Assembly: GCA_020252485.1 (NCBI GenBank)
Contig: JADCCX010000055.1
Coordinates: 1-64,000, forward strand
DNA from: Methylocystis sp.
GTDB lineage: Bacteria > Pseudomonadota > Alphaproteobacteria > Rhizobiales > Beijerinckiaceae
Direction of reading: 5' to 3'
Length of the DNA stretch: 64,000 nucleotides
Each line of letters begins with the position of its first letter. Within the stretch, counting starts at the first letter, position 1. This document shows positions 1 to 8,194 of this stretch, piece after piece. Both the position numbers and the translations under genes were made by a program. A model generated the notes under the pieces. It was not told the DNA's origin. It made no database searches and saw nothing but the letters and a program-made list of their open reading frames with translations.

Positions 1-88
1 ACAGCGGGTACCGGACGTCCATCATCACCGCCAGGCGAATGATCTCGGGCGACGTCTTGAAGCAGCGGAAGATGCGTCGGCTGCTCAT
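1..88 (-). CDS. IS6-like transposase, N-terminal fragment cut by window edge
   Basis: Reading leftward from an ATG at 88, the frame stays open to the window edge and gives 29 residues beginning MSSRRIFRCFKTSPEIIRLA and ending in VRYPL. The F-K-x-x-P-E-I-I-x-L-A-V spacing followed by a basic R-Y-P-L is what I recognise as the N-terminus of IS6/IS26-type DDE transposases. The rest of the gene lies outside the window, so it cannot be said whether the element is intact. No terminal inverted repeat was recognised between this start and the tRNA gene. The family call rests on a short match. Confidence 0.55.
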   Translation of the reverse strand, partial: MSSRRIFRCFKTSPEIIRLAVMMDVRYPL

Positions 89-118
89 GCCCGGAAGGCT
101 AGCGGCTCGTGTTCAAGG

Positions 119-428
119 CACAAGCCCGTTTTCCTCTGACACTGCCTAACCCATTGATATCACGTAATGATCTGACAGAGAGAAGCGCTGCAGCCCGCCG
201 GAAACCATCAAGAGTCAGGGGAGTTCCCTGTTTTTTCCTGTTTTCAGGGAAAACAGGCCAAACCGGCCCTCCCGTTCGGCAACCAGAGACCGGCGCGCCA
301 AACGGCGGGCAAGAGCCCGCCGAACATGCGGAACCCTGCCCGCCCGAACCGGAAGCGGCGCCAATAGCCACGTCATTCCCGCGACTGGCAGGAACAGCGT
401 CAGACCAGAGAAAAATGGGGGGGGTGAG
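119..428. other. intergenic, no gene seen; one strong hairpin
   Basis: No coding frame here looks real; the long open frames are antisense to, or run through, the neighbouring tRNA. The one clear structure is a perfect 9-bp hairpin at 237-257 (CCTGTTTTC, loop AGG, GAAAACAGG), preceded by a T-run. It could be a terminator or a scar of the adjacent insertion sequence. Confidence 0.5.
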
Positions 429-518
429 TGGCGGAGAGAGTGGGATTCGAACCCACGGTAGAGTTGCCCCTACACACGCGTTCCAGGCGTGCGCCTTAAA
501 CCACTCGGCCATCTCTCC
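429..518 (-). tRNA. tRNA-Ser(GGA)
   Basis: The reverse strand starts GGAGAGATGGCCGAGTGG and folds into a class II tRNA. The 7-bp acceptor stem pairs GGAGAGA with TCTCTCC. The anticodon GGA is at 484-482 in the loop of a CACGC/GCGTG-type stem. There is a long variable arm, a T-arm with GTTCGAATC, discriminator G at 432 and an encoded CCA at 431-429. GGA reads UCC/UCU serine codons. The truncated IS6-like transposase lies about 340 bp downstream of the tRNA 3' end. Confidence 0.95.
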
Positions 519-683
519 ATCGGCGGCGCTTATGGAGGCCTGGCCTTTGTTTGTAAAGGCAAGCTGGCAACTCTTCCCTTGGCGTCAGAAAACGATCCCT
601 GTCCGTTCCCGGCGGAACCGGTGAACCTGTATGCGTTGACGGCAAGGGCATGACTTTCCACCGTTTTTGCGTATCCTGCCGGC

Positions 684-1001
684 ATGCTGCGCCTTGTCGT
701 CCGTCTGTTGGGCTATCTTGCCTTGGCTTTGGGCATGGCGGTCGGCGTCCATGACGGCGCGCGCTCCATCGCCGATGGCGGCTTGCCGTTCACCTCCCTC
801 GGCACATTGCTGGCGGCGTTCTTTCCGCGCGCCTTCGCGCTGATTGAATCGGCTGTCGGGCGATATCTCCACCCCCTCCTGTGGGACTCGATTCTCATGA
901 ACCTGCTCCTGCTTCCCGCCATCTTCGTGCTTTTCGCTGCGGGGACCTCTCTCCTCCTGATCGGCCGGACTTCGGAGGGGCCAGCCAAGACCCGCGCGTA
1001 G
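684..1001 (+). CDS. small conserved membrane protein
   Basis: This 105-residue protein has two hydrophobic segments, roughly residues 4-25 and 72-95. Between them is an amphipathic stretch containing R-Y-L-H-P-L-L-W-D, a pattern I associate with small inner-membrane proteins of unknown function found widely in Rhizobiales. It has no catalytic motif. The last codons and the TAG stop lie inside the first unit of a 19-bp tandem repeat, so the C-terminal tail may have been altered by repeat expansion. The start is the ATG at 684, shortly upstream of the first hydrophobic segment. Membrane location is clear from the sequence; function is unknown. Confidence 0.7.
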   Translation: MLRLVVRLLGYLALALGMAVGVHDGARSIADGGLPFTSLGTLLAAFFPRAFALIESAVGRYLHPLLWDSILMNLLLLPAIFVLFAAGTSLLLIGRTSEGPAKTRA

Positions 1002-1043
1002 GATCAAGACCCGCGCGTAGGATCAAGACCCGCGCGTAGGATC
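987..1043. repeat. three exact tandem copies of a 19-bp unit
   Basis: The unit AAGACCCGCGCGTAGGATC is repeated three times without a mismatch (987-1005, 1006-1024, 1025-1043). The first unit supplies the last codons and the stop of the upstream gene. Since 19 is not a multiple of 3, unit gain or loss upstream of the stop would shift the frame. The array lies between the convergent ends of the membrane-protein gene and glpD. Confidence 0.95.
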
Positions 1044-1093
1044 AGGGCGTCTGCGGCGCTGCGGGCATACGATCGGGGCGGCGGCCGGGGTTG

Positions 1094-2608
1094 TCATCCT
1101 GTCGGCTTGGGCTTCGCCGCCAGCCAGTCCGCCAGCGCCGCCTGATCCGCCTGGGCCAGATGCAGGCCGAGCTTGGAGCGCCGCCAGAGAATATCCTCCG
1201 CCGTCACGGCCCATTCCCGTTCGATCAGGTAGCGAACCTCGGCCTCGGACAAGACGCCGAACCAGCGGCCGAGATCGCTGGCCTGCTTCGCCTGGCCAAG
1301 AAACCGGAAGGCCAGCGTGCCATAGCTCCGGGCCAAGCGCTTCGCATTCGCGTCGGAGAGGAAGGGGCAGGTCCGGGAGAACTCCTGCGCCAGCGCCGGC
1401 GCGCCGTCGGTCGGGAAATCGCCGCCTGGCAGCCGCGCGGCTGCCGTCCAACCCCTTGGCGCGCCCGCCCGCGCTGGCAGGTAGGGAGCGAGCGTCTCCA
1501 GCACCGCTTCCGCCAATCGGCGGTAAGTGGTGATCTTGCCGCCGAAGATCGACAGCAGCGGGGGAAGACCCGGCGTCTCCTCCAGATCGAACACATAATC
1601 GCGGGTGGCGGCCTTCGCCTCGCTCGCGCCATCGTCATAGAGCGGCCGAACGCCGGAATAGGTCCAGACGATGTCGCCCTTCAGGATCGGCTTGCTGAAG
1701 TATTCGCTGGCAGCCGCGCAAAGGTAATCGATCTCGCCGGCAGTGATCGCAACCTTGGCCGGATCGCCCTGATAATCCTGATCGGTCGTGCCGATCAGCG
1801 TGAACTCCTGCTCGTAGGGGATGGCGAAGATGATCCGGCCGTCGGCATTCTGGAAGATATAGCAGCGGTCATGGTCGTATACCTTGCGGACCACGATATG
1901 CGAGCCCTGCACGAGCCTCACCCTGGCGCGGGCATTGGTGCGCAAGGCGCCCGTCAGCACCTCCGCCACCCAGGGGCCGGAGGCATTGACGAGCACCTTC
2001 CCGCGGACCGTATCGAGGCGGCCCGTATCGAGATTCTTGACGACGAGCGTCCAGCCATCCGCGTCGCGCGAAGCCGAAACGGCCCTCGTGCGCGTGTTGA
2101 TCGACGCACCCCGATCCGCCGCATCGCGCGCATTGAGAGCCACGAGGCGGGCGTCATCGACCCAGCAATCCGAATATTCGAAGCCTTTGGTGAACTGGCC
2201 GGGCTTCAGCGGCGCGCCGAAGGGTCCCTGCGCGAGATCGATCGTCGCGGTGGGCGGCAGCTTCCTGCGGCCTCCGATGTTGTCATAGAGAAACAGCCCG
2301 AGGCGCAGCAGCCAGGCCGGGCGCAGCCCATTGTGATGCGGCAGCACGAAACGGAGCGGATGCACGATATGCGGCGCGATCGACCACAAAATCTCGCGCT
2401 CCATCAGTGCTTCGCGCACCAGCCGGAATTCGTAGTATTCGAGGTAGCGCAGGCCGCCGTGGATCAATTTGGTCGACCACGACGAGGTGCCGCTTGCGAG
2501 ATCGTTCATCTCGCAGAGCCATACCGAAAGTCCTCGTCCGGCTGCATCGCGCGCGATGCCGGCGCCATTGATGCCGCCGCCGATGATGAGAAGATCGTGC
2601 AAAACCAT
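1094..2608 (-). CDS. glpD: aerobic glycerol-3-phosphate dehydrogenase GlpD
   Basis: A 504-residue FAD flavoprotein that oxidises sn-glycerol 3-phosphate to dihydroxyacetone phosphate and passes electrons to the quinone pool at the inner membrane. The N-terminus carries the FAD dinucleotide motif GGGINGAGIARDAAGRG (about residues 9-25), followed by the family signatures ASGTSSWSTKLIHGG and RYLEYYEF. The C-terminal third has GGKITTYR and the usual GlpD cap domain, and the length is typical. I take the ATG at 2608; an in-frame GTG at 2611 is possible. No glycerol transporter or kinase is adjacent. The neighbouring SH3-protein gene has the same orientation, about 85 bp upstream. Confidence 0.93.
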   Translation of the reverse strand: MVLHDLLIIGGGINGAGIARDAAGRGLSVWLCEMNDLASGTSSWSTKLIHGGLRYLEYYEFRLVREALMEREILWSIAPHIVHPLRFVLPHHNGLRPAWLLRLGLFLYDNIGGRRKLPPTATIDLAQGPFGAPLKPGQFTKGFEYSDCWVDDARLVALNARDAADRGASINTRTRAVSASRDADGWTLVVKNLDTGRLDTVRGKVLVNASGPWVAEVLTGALRTNARARVRLVQGSHIVVRKVYDHDRCYIFQNADGRIIFAIPYEQEFTLIGTTDQDYQGDPAKVAITAGEIDYLCAAASEYFSKPILKGDIVWTYSGVRPLYDDGASEAKAATRDYVFDLEETPGLPPLLSIFGGKITTYRRLAEAVLETLAPYLPARAGAPRGWTAAARLPGGDFPTDGAPALAQEFSRTCPFLSDANAKRLARSYGTLAFRFLGQAKQASDLGRWFGVLSEAEVRYLIEREWAVTAEDILWRRSKLGLHLAQADQAALADWLAAKPKPTG

Positions 2609-2695
2609 CACGCGGTAAGGTCAGTCGAAAGCATGACGCTACGGATACGCGAATTCGCCCGGAAGGGAAGGCCCCTCGACGTTCGCCTGCCGTCC

Positions 2696-3220
2696 CTAAC
2701 GGATGCGCTCGCCCGGATAAACGCCCCAGAGGCGGTCCTGCTGCAGCCAGCCTTCGAACCCTTCGCCGTTGATGCGGCACCAGCGCCCGCTGCATTGCTC
2801 GACATTGCCGATCACGCCCGGCTGCAGGCGGGCCACAACCTGCGCGTTTTCGCTATCGCGCGCAAAGAGCGGAAGGTCGGGCTGTTTCAGCCTGGGGTTG
2901 ATCTGGGCGGTGCGCCGTCCCGACAGACGGGAGTGGAAGACCCAGCCGTCATCGCCATCCGAATCCCGCACCCGCCGCCAGTTCTCGAACTCGGCGATGA
3001 TCTCCACCGGCACGCCCTCCTTCTTGAAGAGCCACTTGATCCGGTGATCCTTGCTCGGACCTTCCCGCAGCGGCGTATCGGAGGGTTTGAGGCTGACGAA
3101 GCGGGGAACCGGCAAGCCGCTGACGGAGCCGGTGGTTTCCTGCGCCTGAGCAGGAATCAGCAGGGCGAGGGCAAGGCCGGCAGCAGCGGCGGACCGGAGA
3201 ACACCAAGATGCAAAGCCAT
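2696..3220 (-). CDS. secreted SH3-domain protein
   Basis: The ATG at 3220 gives 174 residues beginning MALHLGVLRSAAAAGLALAL, with a signal peptide that would be cleaved after A-Q-A near residue 26. The mature protein has bacterial SH3-like repeats: L-R-E-G-P-S-K-D-H-R-I-K-W with D-D-G-W-V-F-H (about 45-90), then a second unit with C-S-G-R-W-C and F-E-G-W-L-Q. Such periplasmic SH3 proteins are thought to bind cell-wall material, but no ligand can be read from the sequence. A longer frame runs to 3397, but its extra N-terminus is arginine-rich and lacks a signal peptide. Confidence 0.82.
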   Translation of the reverse strand: MALHLGVLRSAAAAGLALALLIPAQAQETTGSVSGLPVPRFVSLKPSDTPLREGPSKDHRIKWLFKKEGVPVEIIAEFENWRRVRDSDGDDGWVFHSRLSGRRTAQINPRLKQPDLPLFARDSENAQVVARLQPGVIGNVEQCSGRWCRINGEGFEGWLQQDRLWGVYPGERIR

Positions 3221-3510
3221 TCGTCTCTTCCGCCCTCTGCAGCCCCGTATCCGCCTGTTCCTGCCAGATTCTGGCGAGAGAAAGGCCGCGGCGCTCGTCT
3301 CCTGGCTCGCAGGCAATGCCTGATCGCGATCAAGCAGTGACCCTTGCCTGACGAGGGTCGAGAACCTGCGGCGCCTTCTTGCTATACCGTTCCGCATATA
3401 GTTGTGAACAGATGATGAGCACTTTGATTGGTTGTCGCAGGAGCCCGTTAACGGTGTATGAAGGATGAAACCGATGCGGGCCCGAAGAAGGGGGAGGACG
3501 CGGGGCGACG

Positions 3511-4506
3511 ATGCCTTATCGTAAATCGACCGTTATCATCACACGCAAGCTGCCCGAGCTCGTCGAAGACCGGATGCGGCTGCTTTTCAATGCGCGGTTC
3601 AACTCCGATGACAAGGCCATGGACGCTGCCGCCCTGAAGCGGGCGGTCGGCGAGGCGGATGTTCTGGTCCCTACGGTGACAGACCGCATCGACGCGGATG
3701 TCCTTTCCGCCGCCGGACCCAACCTCAAGCTGATCGCCAATTTCGGCAATGGCGTAGACAATATCGACGTCAAGGCGGCCTATGCCAGAGGCATTACGGT
3801 CACCAATACGCCGGGCGTGCTGACCGAAGACATGGCGGATTTCACCATGGCGCTGATCGTCGCGGTCTCGCGCCGCTTCCTCGATGGATCGCGGGCCCTC
3901 GCATCCGGGCAGTTCACCGGCTGGTCGCCGAGCTGGATGCTGGGCCAACGGATATCCGGCAAAAGGCTCGGCATCATCGGCCTGGGCCGGATCGGTTACG
4001 CGGTGGCGCGCCGGGCGAAGGCGTTCGGCATGCAGATTCATTATCACAATCGCCGGCCGGCGGCCGGCCGCATCGAGCAGGAGCTGGAGGCGACCTACTG
4101 GGACAGCCTCGACCGGATGCTCGGCCGCATGGATGTTGTGTCCATTCACTGCCCGCATACGCCGGCGACGTTCCATCTCCTGTCCGGGCGCCGTCTGAAG
4201 CTGCTGCAGCCGCATGCGATTGTGGTCAACACCGCACGCGGCGAAATTCTCGATGAGGATGCCCTCGCCGAGCTACTCGAGCAGGGCAAGCTTGGCGGCG
4301 CCGGGCTCGATGTTTTCGAACACGAGCCGGAGGTCAGCCCCCGGCTGGTCAAGCTCGTCGAGCAGGGCCGGGCTGTCCTTCTGCCGCATATGGGGTCGGC
4401 CACGCTGGAGAGCCGCATCGAAATGGGCGAAAAGGTGATCATCAACGTCAAGACCTTCGCGGATGGGCACCGTCCTCCCGACCGGGTGTTGCCGGCAGCG
4501 GAATAG
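3511..4506 (+). CDS. D-isomer-specific 2-hydroxyacid dehydrogenase (glyoxylate/hydroxypyruvate reductase type)
   Basis: A 331-residue cytoplasmic NAD(P)-dependent reductase of 2-oxo acids. The Rossmann motif is GLGRIGYAVARRAKAFG (about residues 155-171). The catalytic triad is visible: Arg in N-T-A-R-G-E-I-L-D, Glu in H-E-P-E, and His in L-P-H-M-G-S-A-T near the C-terminus. The N-terminal substrate domain has NFGNGVDNIDV and TNTPGVLTEDMADF, closest to the GyaR-like D-glycerate dehydrogenase / glyoxylate reductase group. The true substrate cannot be fixed from sequence. It is transcribed divergently from the SH3-protein gene. Confidence 0.88.
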   Translation: MPYRKSTVIITRKLPELVEDRMRLLFNARFNSDDKAMDAAALKRAVGEADVLVPTVTDRIDADVLSAAGPNLKLIANFGNGVDNIDVKAAYARGITVTNTPGVLTEDMADFTMALIVAVSRRFLDGSRALASGQFTGWSPSWMLGQRISGKRLGIIGLGRIGYAVARRAKAFGMQIHYHNRRPAAGRIEQELEATYWDSLDRMLGRMDVVSIHCPHTPATFHLLSGRRLKLLQPHAIVVNTARGEILDEDALAELLEQGKLGGAGLDVFEHEPEVSPRLVKLVEQGRAVLLPHMGSATLESRIEMGEKVIINVKTFADGHRPPDRVLPAAE

Positions 4507-4606
4507 GCCGAAGCCGCCGTTGCGGGGCATTCGACCGCCCAATTAAGGACTTTGTTCACCGGCGGCAGATAACAATCGGTTTCGAATCGTCCGGAGTCCG
4601 TTCGCC

Positions 4607-6274
4607 TTGGTCGCCATTTCCCGCAATGCCGGCAGCTACGCGCTGATCGCAGCGGCCTCCCTGAAGCCGAATGCGGAAGCGTTGAGCAAGCTCGCCCAGG
4701 CCGCAGGAAACAGCGTCTCGACGACGCAAACGACCCTGACGACGCAGAACCAGGATGTGACGCGCTTCGTCCAACAGGTCTCGACCGAGGCCGATACGGC
4801 CGCTTCGCTGGAGACGGCGCGTGGCCTGACGCGCTCCGCCGATACATCGGCGGCGGTCGCGGATGCGCTGAAGTCGGTCCAGCAGCGTTTCGCCTATACC
4901 GAAAGCCGCAACAGCACACGGCCCAGCAATACGAATGCCACGAGCCCCGGCGCAGCCCTCGTGGCCATGCTGAGCGAAAGCCTCAAGGACGATGGCGAGA
5001 GCTTCAACTTCTCCATGCTCATTCCCAAAACGGGCAGCAAGCAGCAGAAGCCCAACCAGATCAGCATCAGCGCCGCAAGGCAGGATCAGCCCGATATCTT
5101 CGAACGCGGCGTGCCGCTCACCACCGCCGTCGGCGGAACCGCCACCACAAGCGTCACGAAGACTGCCTTGTCCGCACAGGCGGTCGACGTGCTGATCGAC
5201 AAGAATAACCCGTCGCTGGGGGCGCTCTCCTCGGTCGTCTATTCTGCCGATGGCGCGCCGACGAGCGGCAATGAAGGGTTCATGATCAAGACGGTGACCG
5301 GCAGCGGCGATGACACGGTCGTGCTCGACACCCGCGATCAGACCGCCGAAGACACGCGGCTGTCGTCCATCGATCTCAGCACGGGCGACGGCAGCGATGT
5401 GATCTTCATCGCGGGCAACAACGCCTCGAAGATCGATGCCGGGGCGGGCGACGATTTCGTCGCGGTCGAAGGCGACGCGATCGTGGATGGCGGCGAGGGC
5501 GGCGACCTCATCTATGCGCGCACCGCTTCCGGCGATGCGGGGGATGACATCATCTTCTCGGATGGTTTTGCGTCGGGCGGCGACGGCAATGATACGATCA
5601 CCCTGTTCTCGCTTGATGCCGGGCAGGACAAAGTGGCGAAGCTCGCCTTCGGCGGGGCGGGCGAGGATCAGATCGTCGCCAGCGTCAGGGCCAGCATCGA
5701 TGGCGGGGAGGGCAATGATGTGCTGCTGCTCCGCGATGGCGGCCTGGCCGTCGGCGGTGACGGCAACGATACAGTAACGGCCTGGTCGACTGCGACGCTG
5801 GAAGGCGGCGCCGGCAACGACGATCTCTATCTGCTTGCTGGCGGCTCTGTGGATGCCGACGAAGGCGACGACAAGGTGGAAACCGGGCGATATGCATCTG
5901 TCACCGGCGGGGCTGGCAACGACACGATCACGATGAACGGCGGCGGAGTCTTCACCTTCCGCAAGGGGGACGGAACCGATCAGGTCGATATGAAGAAGAC
6001 GCTTTTCGACCTTGATGACAAGGACAAGACCCGCGTCAACCGGATCATCCTGGATGGCTTCGACTACAGCGATATCACCACAACCATCGATGCGCTGAAG
6101 ATGCAGTTCAAGCCCGTCGCGCCCAGCGCCACCGGCGACAGGCTGGACATTGATCGCGAAGTGCTCGGCAAGACCGAGATCGTCTTCCGCAAGAACGGCT
6201 TCGACCAGGTCCTCAATGTCGATGGGCTGACGCAGACGCTCGGTCCCAAGATGCTGACGCTGCCGGGCGCCTGA
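4607..6274 (+). CDS. RTX-repeat (hemolysin-type calcium-binding) protein
   Basis: A 555-residue acidic protein. From about residue 245 to 450 it has at least seven Gly/Asp nonapeptide-like blocks such as GGAGND, GGDGND, GGEGND and DAGAGDD, which form calcium-binding beta-rolls in RTX proteins exported by type I secretion. There is no N-terminal signal peptide, as expected for C-terminally signalled T1SS substrates. The first 120 residues are Ser/Thr/Ala-rich and probably helical. The start appears to be TTG at 4607 with GGAG about 12 bases upstream; no earlier ATG is available. No TolC/HlyBD genes are in the window. No enzymatic domain was recognised, so surface or biofilm roles are inference. 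Confidence 0.78.
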   Translation: MVAISRNAGSYALIAAASLKPNAEALSKLAQAAGNSVSTTQTTLTTQNQDVTRFVQQVSTEADTAASLETARGLTRSADTSAAVADALKSVQQRFAYTESRNSTRPSNTNATSPGAALVAMLSESLKDDGESFNFSMLIPKTGSKQQKPNQISISAARQDQPDIFERGVPLTTAVGGTATTSVTKTALSAQAVDVLIDKNNPSLGALSSVVYSADGAPTSGNEGFMIKTVTGSGDDTVVLDTRDQTAEDTRLSSIDLSTGDGSDVIFIAGNNASKIDAGAGDDFVAVEGDAIVDGGEGGDLIYARTASGDAGDDIIFSDGFASGGDGNDTITLFSLDAGQDKVAKLAFGGAGEDQIVASVRASIDGGEGNDVLLLRDGGLAVGGDGNDTVTAWSTATLEGGAGNDDLYLLAGGSVDADEGDDKVETGRYASVTGGAGNDTITMNGGGVFTFRKGDGTDQVDMKKTLFDLDDKDKTRVNRIILDGFDYSDITTTIDALKMQFKPVAPSATGDRLDIDREVLGKTEIVFRKNGFDQVLNVDGLTQTLGPKMLTLPGA

Positions 6275-6739
6275 TCAGGCATCCAGCAGCCGGATAATGA
6301 CCTCAATCTCGACCGTGATGCCGCCGGGCAGCGAACCCATGCCGACGGCCGAACGCGCGTGGCGGCCCCTGTCGCCCAGGACAGCCACGAACAGATCCGA
6401 ACAGCCGTTGATCACCTTGGGATGATCGCCGAATTCCGGCGTGGCATTGACCATGCCCAGCACCTTGATGACCTCGACCCGGTCAAGATCGCCATCCGCC
6501 GCCTGCTTCATGGCGGCCAGGAGACCGAGGCCCGTCAGCTTCGCGTGTTCATAGGCCTCTTCCCAGGTGACATCCCGGCCGACCTTGCCGGTGGCCTGCG
6601 TACCGTCAGGCCGCCGCGGGCCCTGTCCCGAGAGATAGGCCAATTCACCCACGCGCTTGAAGCGCACGTAATTGGCGATGGGCGCCGGCATCTCCGGCAG
6701 GGTGAGGCTGAGCGCCTTGAGATTGGCTTCGGCTGACAT
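6275..6739 (-). CDS. RidA/YjgF family protein
   Basis: A 154-residue RidA-superfamily protein, with Y-L-S-G-Q-G-P near residue 34, V-E-V-I-K-V-L-G-M-V-N at about 100 and the C-terminal R-S-A-V-G-M-G-S-L-P signature. RidA proteins deaminate reactive enamine/imine intermediates. This longer subgroup, found beside amidohydrolases, is usually part of a catabolic cluster rather than general metabolite repair. The catalytic Arg of archetypal RidA (R-x-x-x-x-x-x-L-P) is present as R-S-A-V-G-M-G-S-L-P. The stop lies 3 bp from the amidohydrolase stop side, same strand, consistent with co-transcription. It is convergent with the RTX gene with no spacer. Confidence 0.85.
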   Translation of the reverse strand: MSAEANLKALSLTLPEMPAPIANYVRFKRVGELAYLSGQGPRRPDGTQATGKVGRDVTWEEAYEHAKLTGLGLLAAMKQAADGDLDRVEVIKVLGMVNATPEFGDHPKVINGCSDLFVAVLGDRGRHARSAVGMGSLPGGITVEIEVIIRLLDA

Positions 6740-6742
6740 GCG

Positions 6743-7906
6743 TCACACTTTCCTGAACTTGGCTGACCGTTTCGGATGCCACCATTGGCCCTTGAGCACG
6801 ACGCCCTCCGAGACAATGCGCTGATTGCCGATGAGGTGTTCCCCAACCACGTCGACATAATCGAACTTGCCTTCCTTGACGGTGAGAATTGTGGCGTCGC
6901 CCAGTGAACCGGGCTTCAGCGAACCGTATTCGGTCCGCTGCAGCATCATGCCGGCGTTCAGCGTCGAGGCGGCGATCACGTCATAGAGCGGCATGCCCAT
7001 GCAGAGGAATTTCGACATCGTCGTCACCTGATCGAAGGCGGAGCCGTCGATGCAGCGGATGTGGACATCGGAGGAAATCGTATCGGGGTAGAAGCCGTTG
7101 GCCAGCATGGCGCGCGCGGTCTTGAAGGCGAAGGAGCCGCCGCCGTGGCCGATATCGAACAGCACGCCGCGCTTGCGGGCGGCGAGAACCTCCTGCTTCA
7201 CCGTTCCCTGCGCCGTGCATGGCGCGTTCGGGAACGGGCGGAAGGCGTGGGTCAGCACGTCGCCGGGCCGCAGCATGCCCAGCACCTCCTCATAGGAGGG
7301 AGGCGGATGGTCGATATGCGCCATCACCGGCATGCCGACCTGCTCGGCCACCTGCAGGGCGGCGTTGAGCGGGGCCGTGCCCTGATCGCCGGAGGAATGG
7401 CGGCCGACGCGGACCTTGATGCCGACGATCAGGTCGCGGTTGGCGGCGGCGACCTCGGCGCATTCCGTCGGCGCCATCATGCGCACATCCTCGCTCTCGC
7501 CCACCATCACGGTTTTCGAGAAACCGTAGATGCCGGCGAACGAGACATGCAGATAGGCGAGGATGCGCGCTTCCGACTGTTCGATCACATGCTTGCGGAA
7601 GCCGAGCCAGTTGCCCGGTCCCGCGCTGCCGGTATCGACGGAGGTTGTCACGCCCGAGGTGCGCGCAAACTGATCAGGATCGATGCCGAGCGAGGTGCCG
7701 CCCCAATAGACATGCGTGTGCATGTCGATCAGGCCCGGCGTCACGATATAGCCGGAGACATCGCGCACTTCGGTTCCAGCATCCGCCTTCAGGTTGGGCT
7801 TGCAGGCGGCGACCTTGCCGCCCGTGAAGGCCACATCCATGATTCTGTCGATCTTCTGGGACGGATCGATGACATGGCCGCCCTTGAGGATGAGATCGTA
7901 GGTCAT
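6743..7906 (-). CDS. amidohydrolase/deacetylase family metallohydrolase
   Basis: A 387-residue cyclic amidohydrolase. It begins M-T-Y-D-L-I-L-K-G-G-H-V-I-D-P, typical of this family, and the metal site H-T-H-V-Y-W-G-G is near residue 67. Later metal ligands are probably in V-M-A-H-I-D-H-P-P and the D-V-H-I-R segment. Related proteins are annotated as dihydroorotase-like or D-aminoacylase-like enzymes that hydrolyse C-N bonds in amides or cyclic ureides. The ATG at 7906 is preferred over a 24-residue upstream extension because it matches the family N-terminus. The RidA gene follows with a 3-bp gap, so the two probably act on the same pathway. The substrate is unknown. Confidence 0.83.
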   Translation of the reverse strand: MTYDLILKGGHVIDPSQKIDRIMDVAFTGGKVAACKPNLKADAGTEVRDVSGYIVTPGLIDMHTHVYWGGTSLGIDPDQFARTSGVTTSVDTGSAGPGNWLGFRKHVIEQSEARILAYLHVSFAGIYGFSKTVMVGESEDVRMMAPTECAEVAAANRDLIVGIKVRVGRHSSGDQGTAPLNAALQVAEQVGMPVMAHIDHPPPSYEEVLGMLRPGDVLTHAFRPFPNAPCTAQGTVKQEVLAARKRGVLFDIGHGGGSFAFKTARAMLANGFYPDTISSDVHIRCIDGSAFDQVTTMSKFLCMGMPLYDVIAASTLNAGMMLQRTEYGSLKPGSLGDATILTVKEGKFDYVDVVGEHLIGNQRIVSEGVVLKGQWWHPKRSAKFRKV

Positions 7907-7993
7907 GCTTGTGCCCTTGAGGATTTTACCGGGACATTGTGACGAGGAATGGCAGACTTGGGAAGGCCGCTCCTGCAACGATCGCCCGCGCTG

Positions 7994-8139
7994 TGCGTCC
8001 TTCGAGGCTCCCCCGGATCAGGTCCGGGGTCGCACCTCAGCATGAGGAGATCAGAGCCACGCCAAACACCAAGCTCCTGATAACAACACGCTGCACATCC
8101 TGAGGTGCTTTCGCGAAAGCGAAAGCCTCGAAGGACGCA
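7994..8139. repeat. 146-bp composite inverted repeat with nested hairpins
   Basis: The outer arms are 16 bp and exact: TGCGTCCTTCGAGGCT at 7994-8009 and its reverse complement at 8124-8139. Inside lie a second matched pair (GCACCTCAG at 8032-8040 and CTGAGGTGC at 8100-8108), a GTCCGGGG-type hairpin at 8010-8031 and a GCTTTCGCGAAAGC palindrome at about 8107-8120. This looks like two oppositely oriented copies of a Rhizobiales intergenic palindrome. It fills the gap between the amidohydrolase start and the end of the DAHP synthase gene, and no gene lies in it. Confidence 0.88.
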
Positions 8140-8194
8140 AGACGTTGACACCACAACCTTGCCCTCTCTGCGATGCGCGGAGAAAGCGAGCCGC

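Noticed and set aside
1091-3340. 749-codon forward open frame opposite glpD and the SH3-protein gene
   Set aside because: Antisense to two well-supported genes, with no family motif; a typical product of GC-rich third positions.
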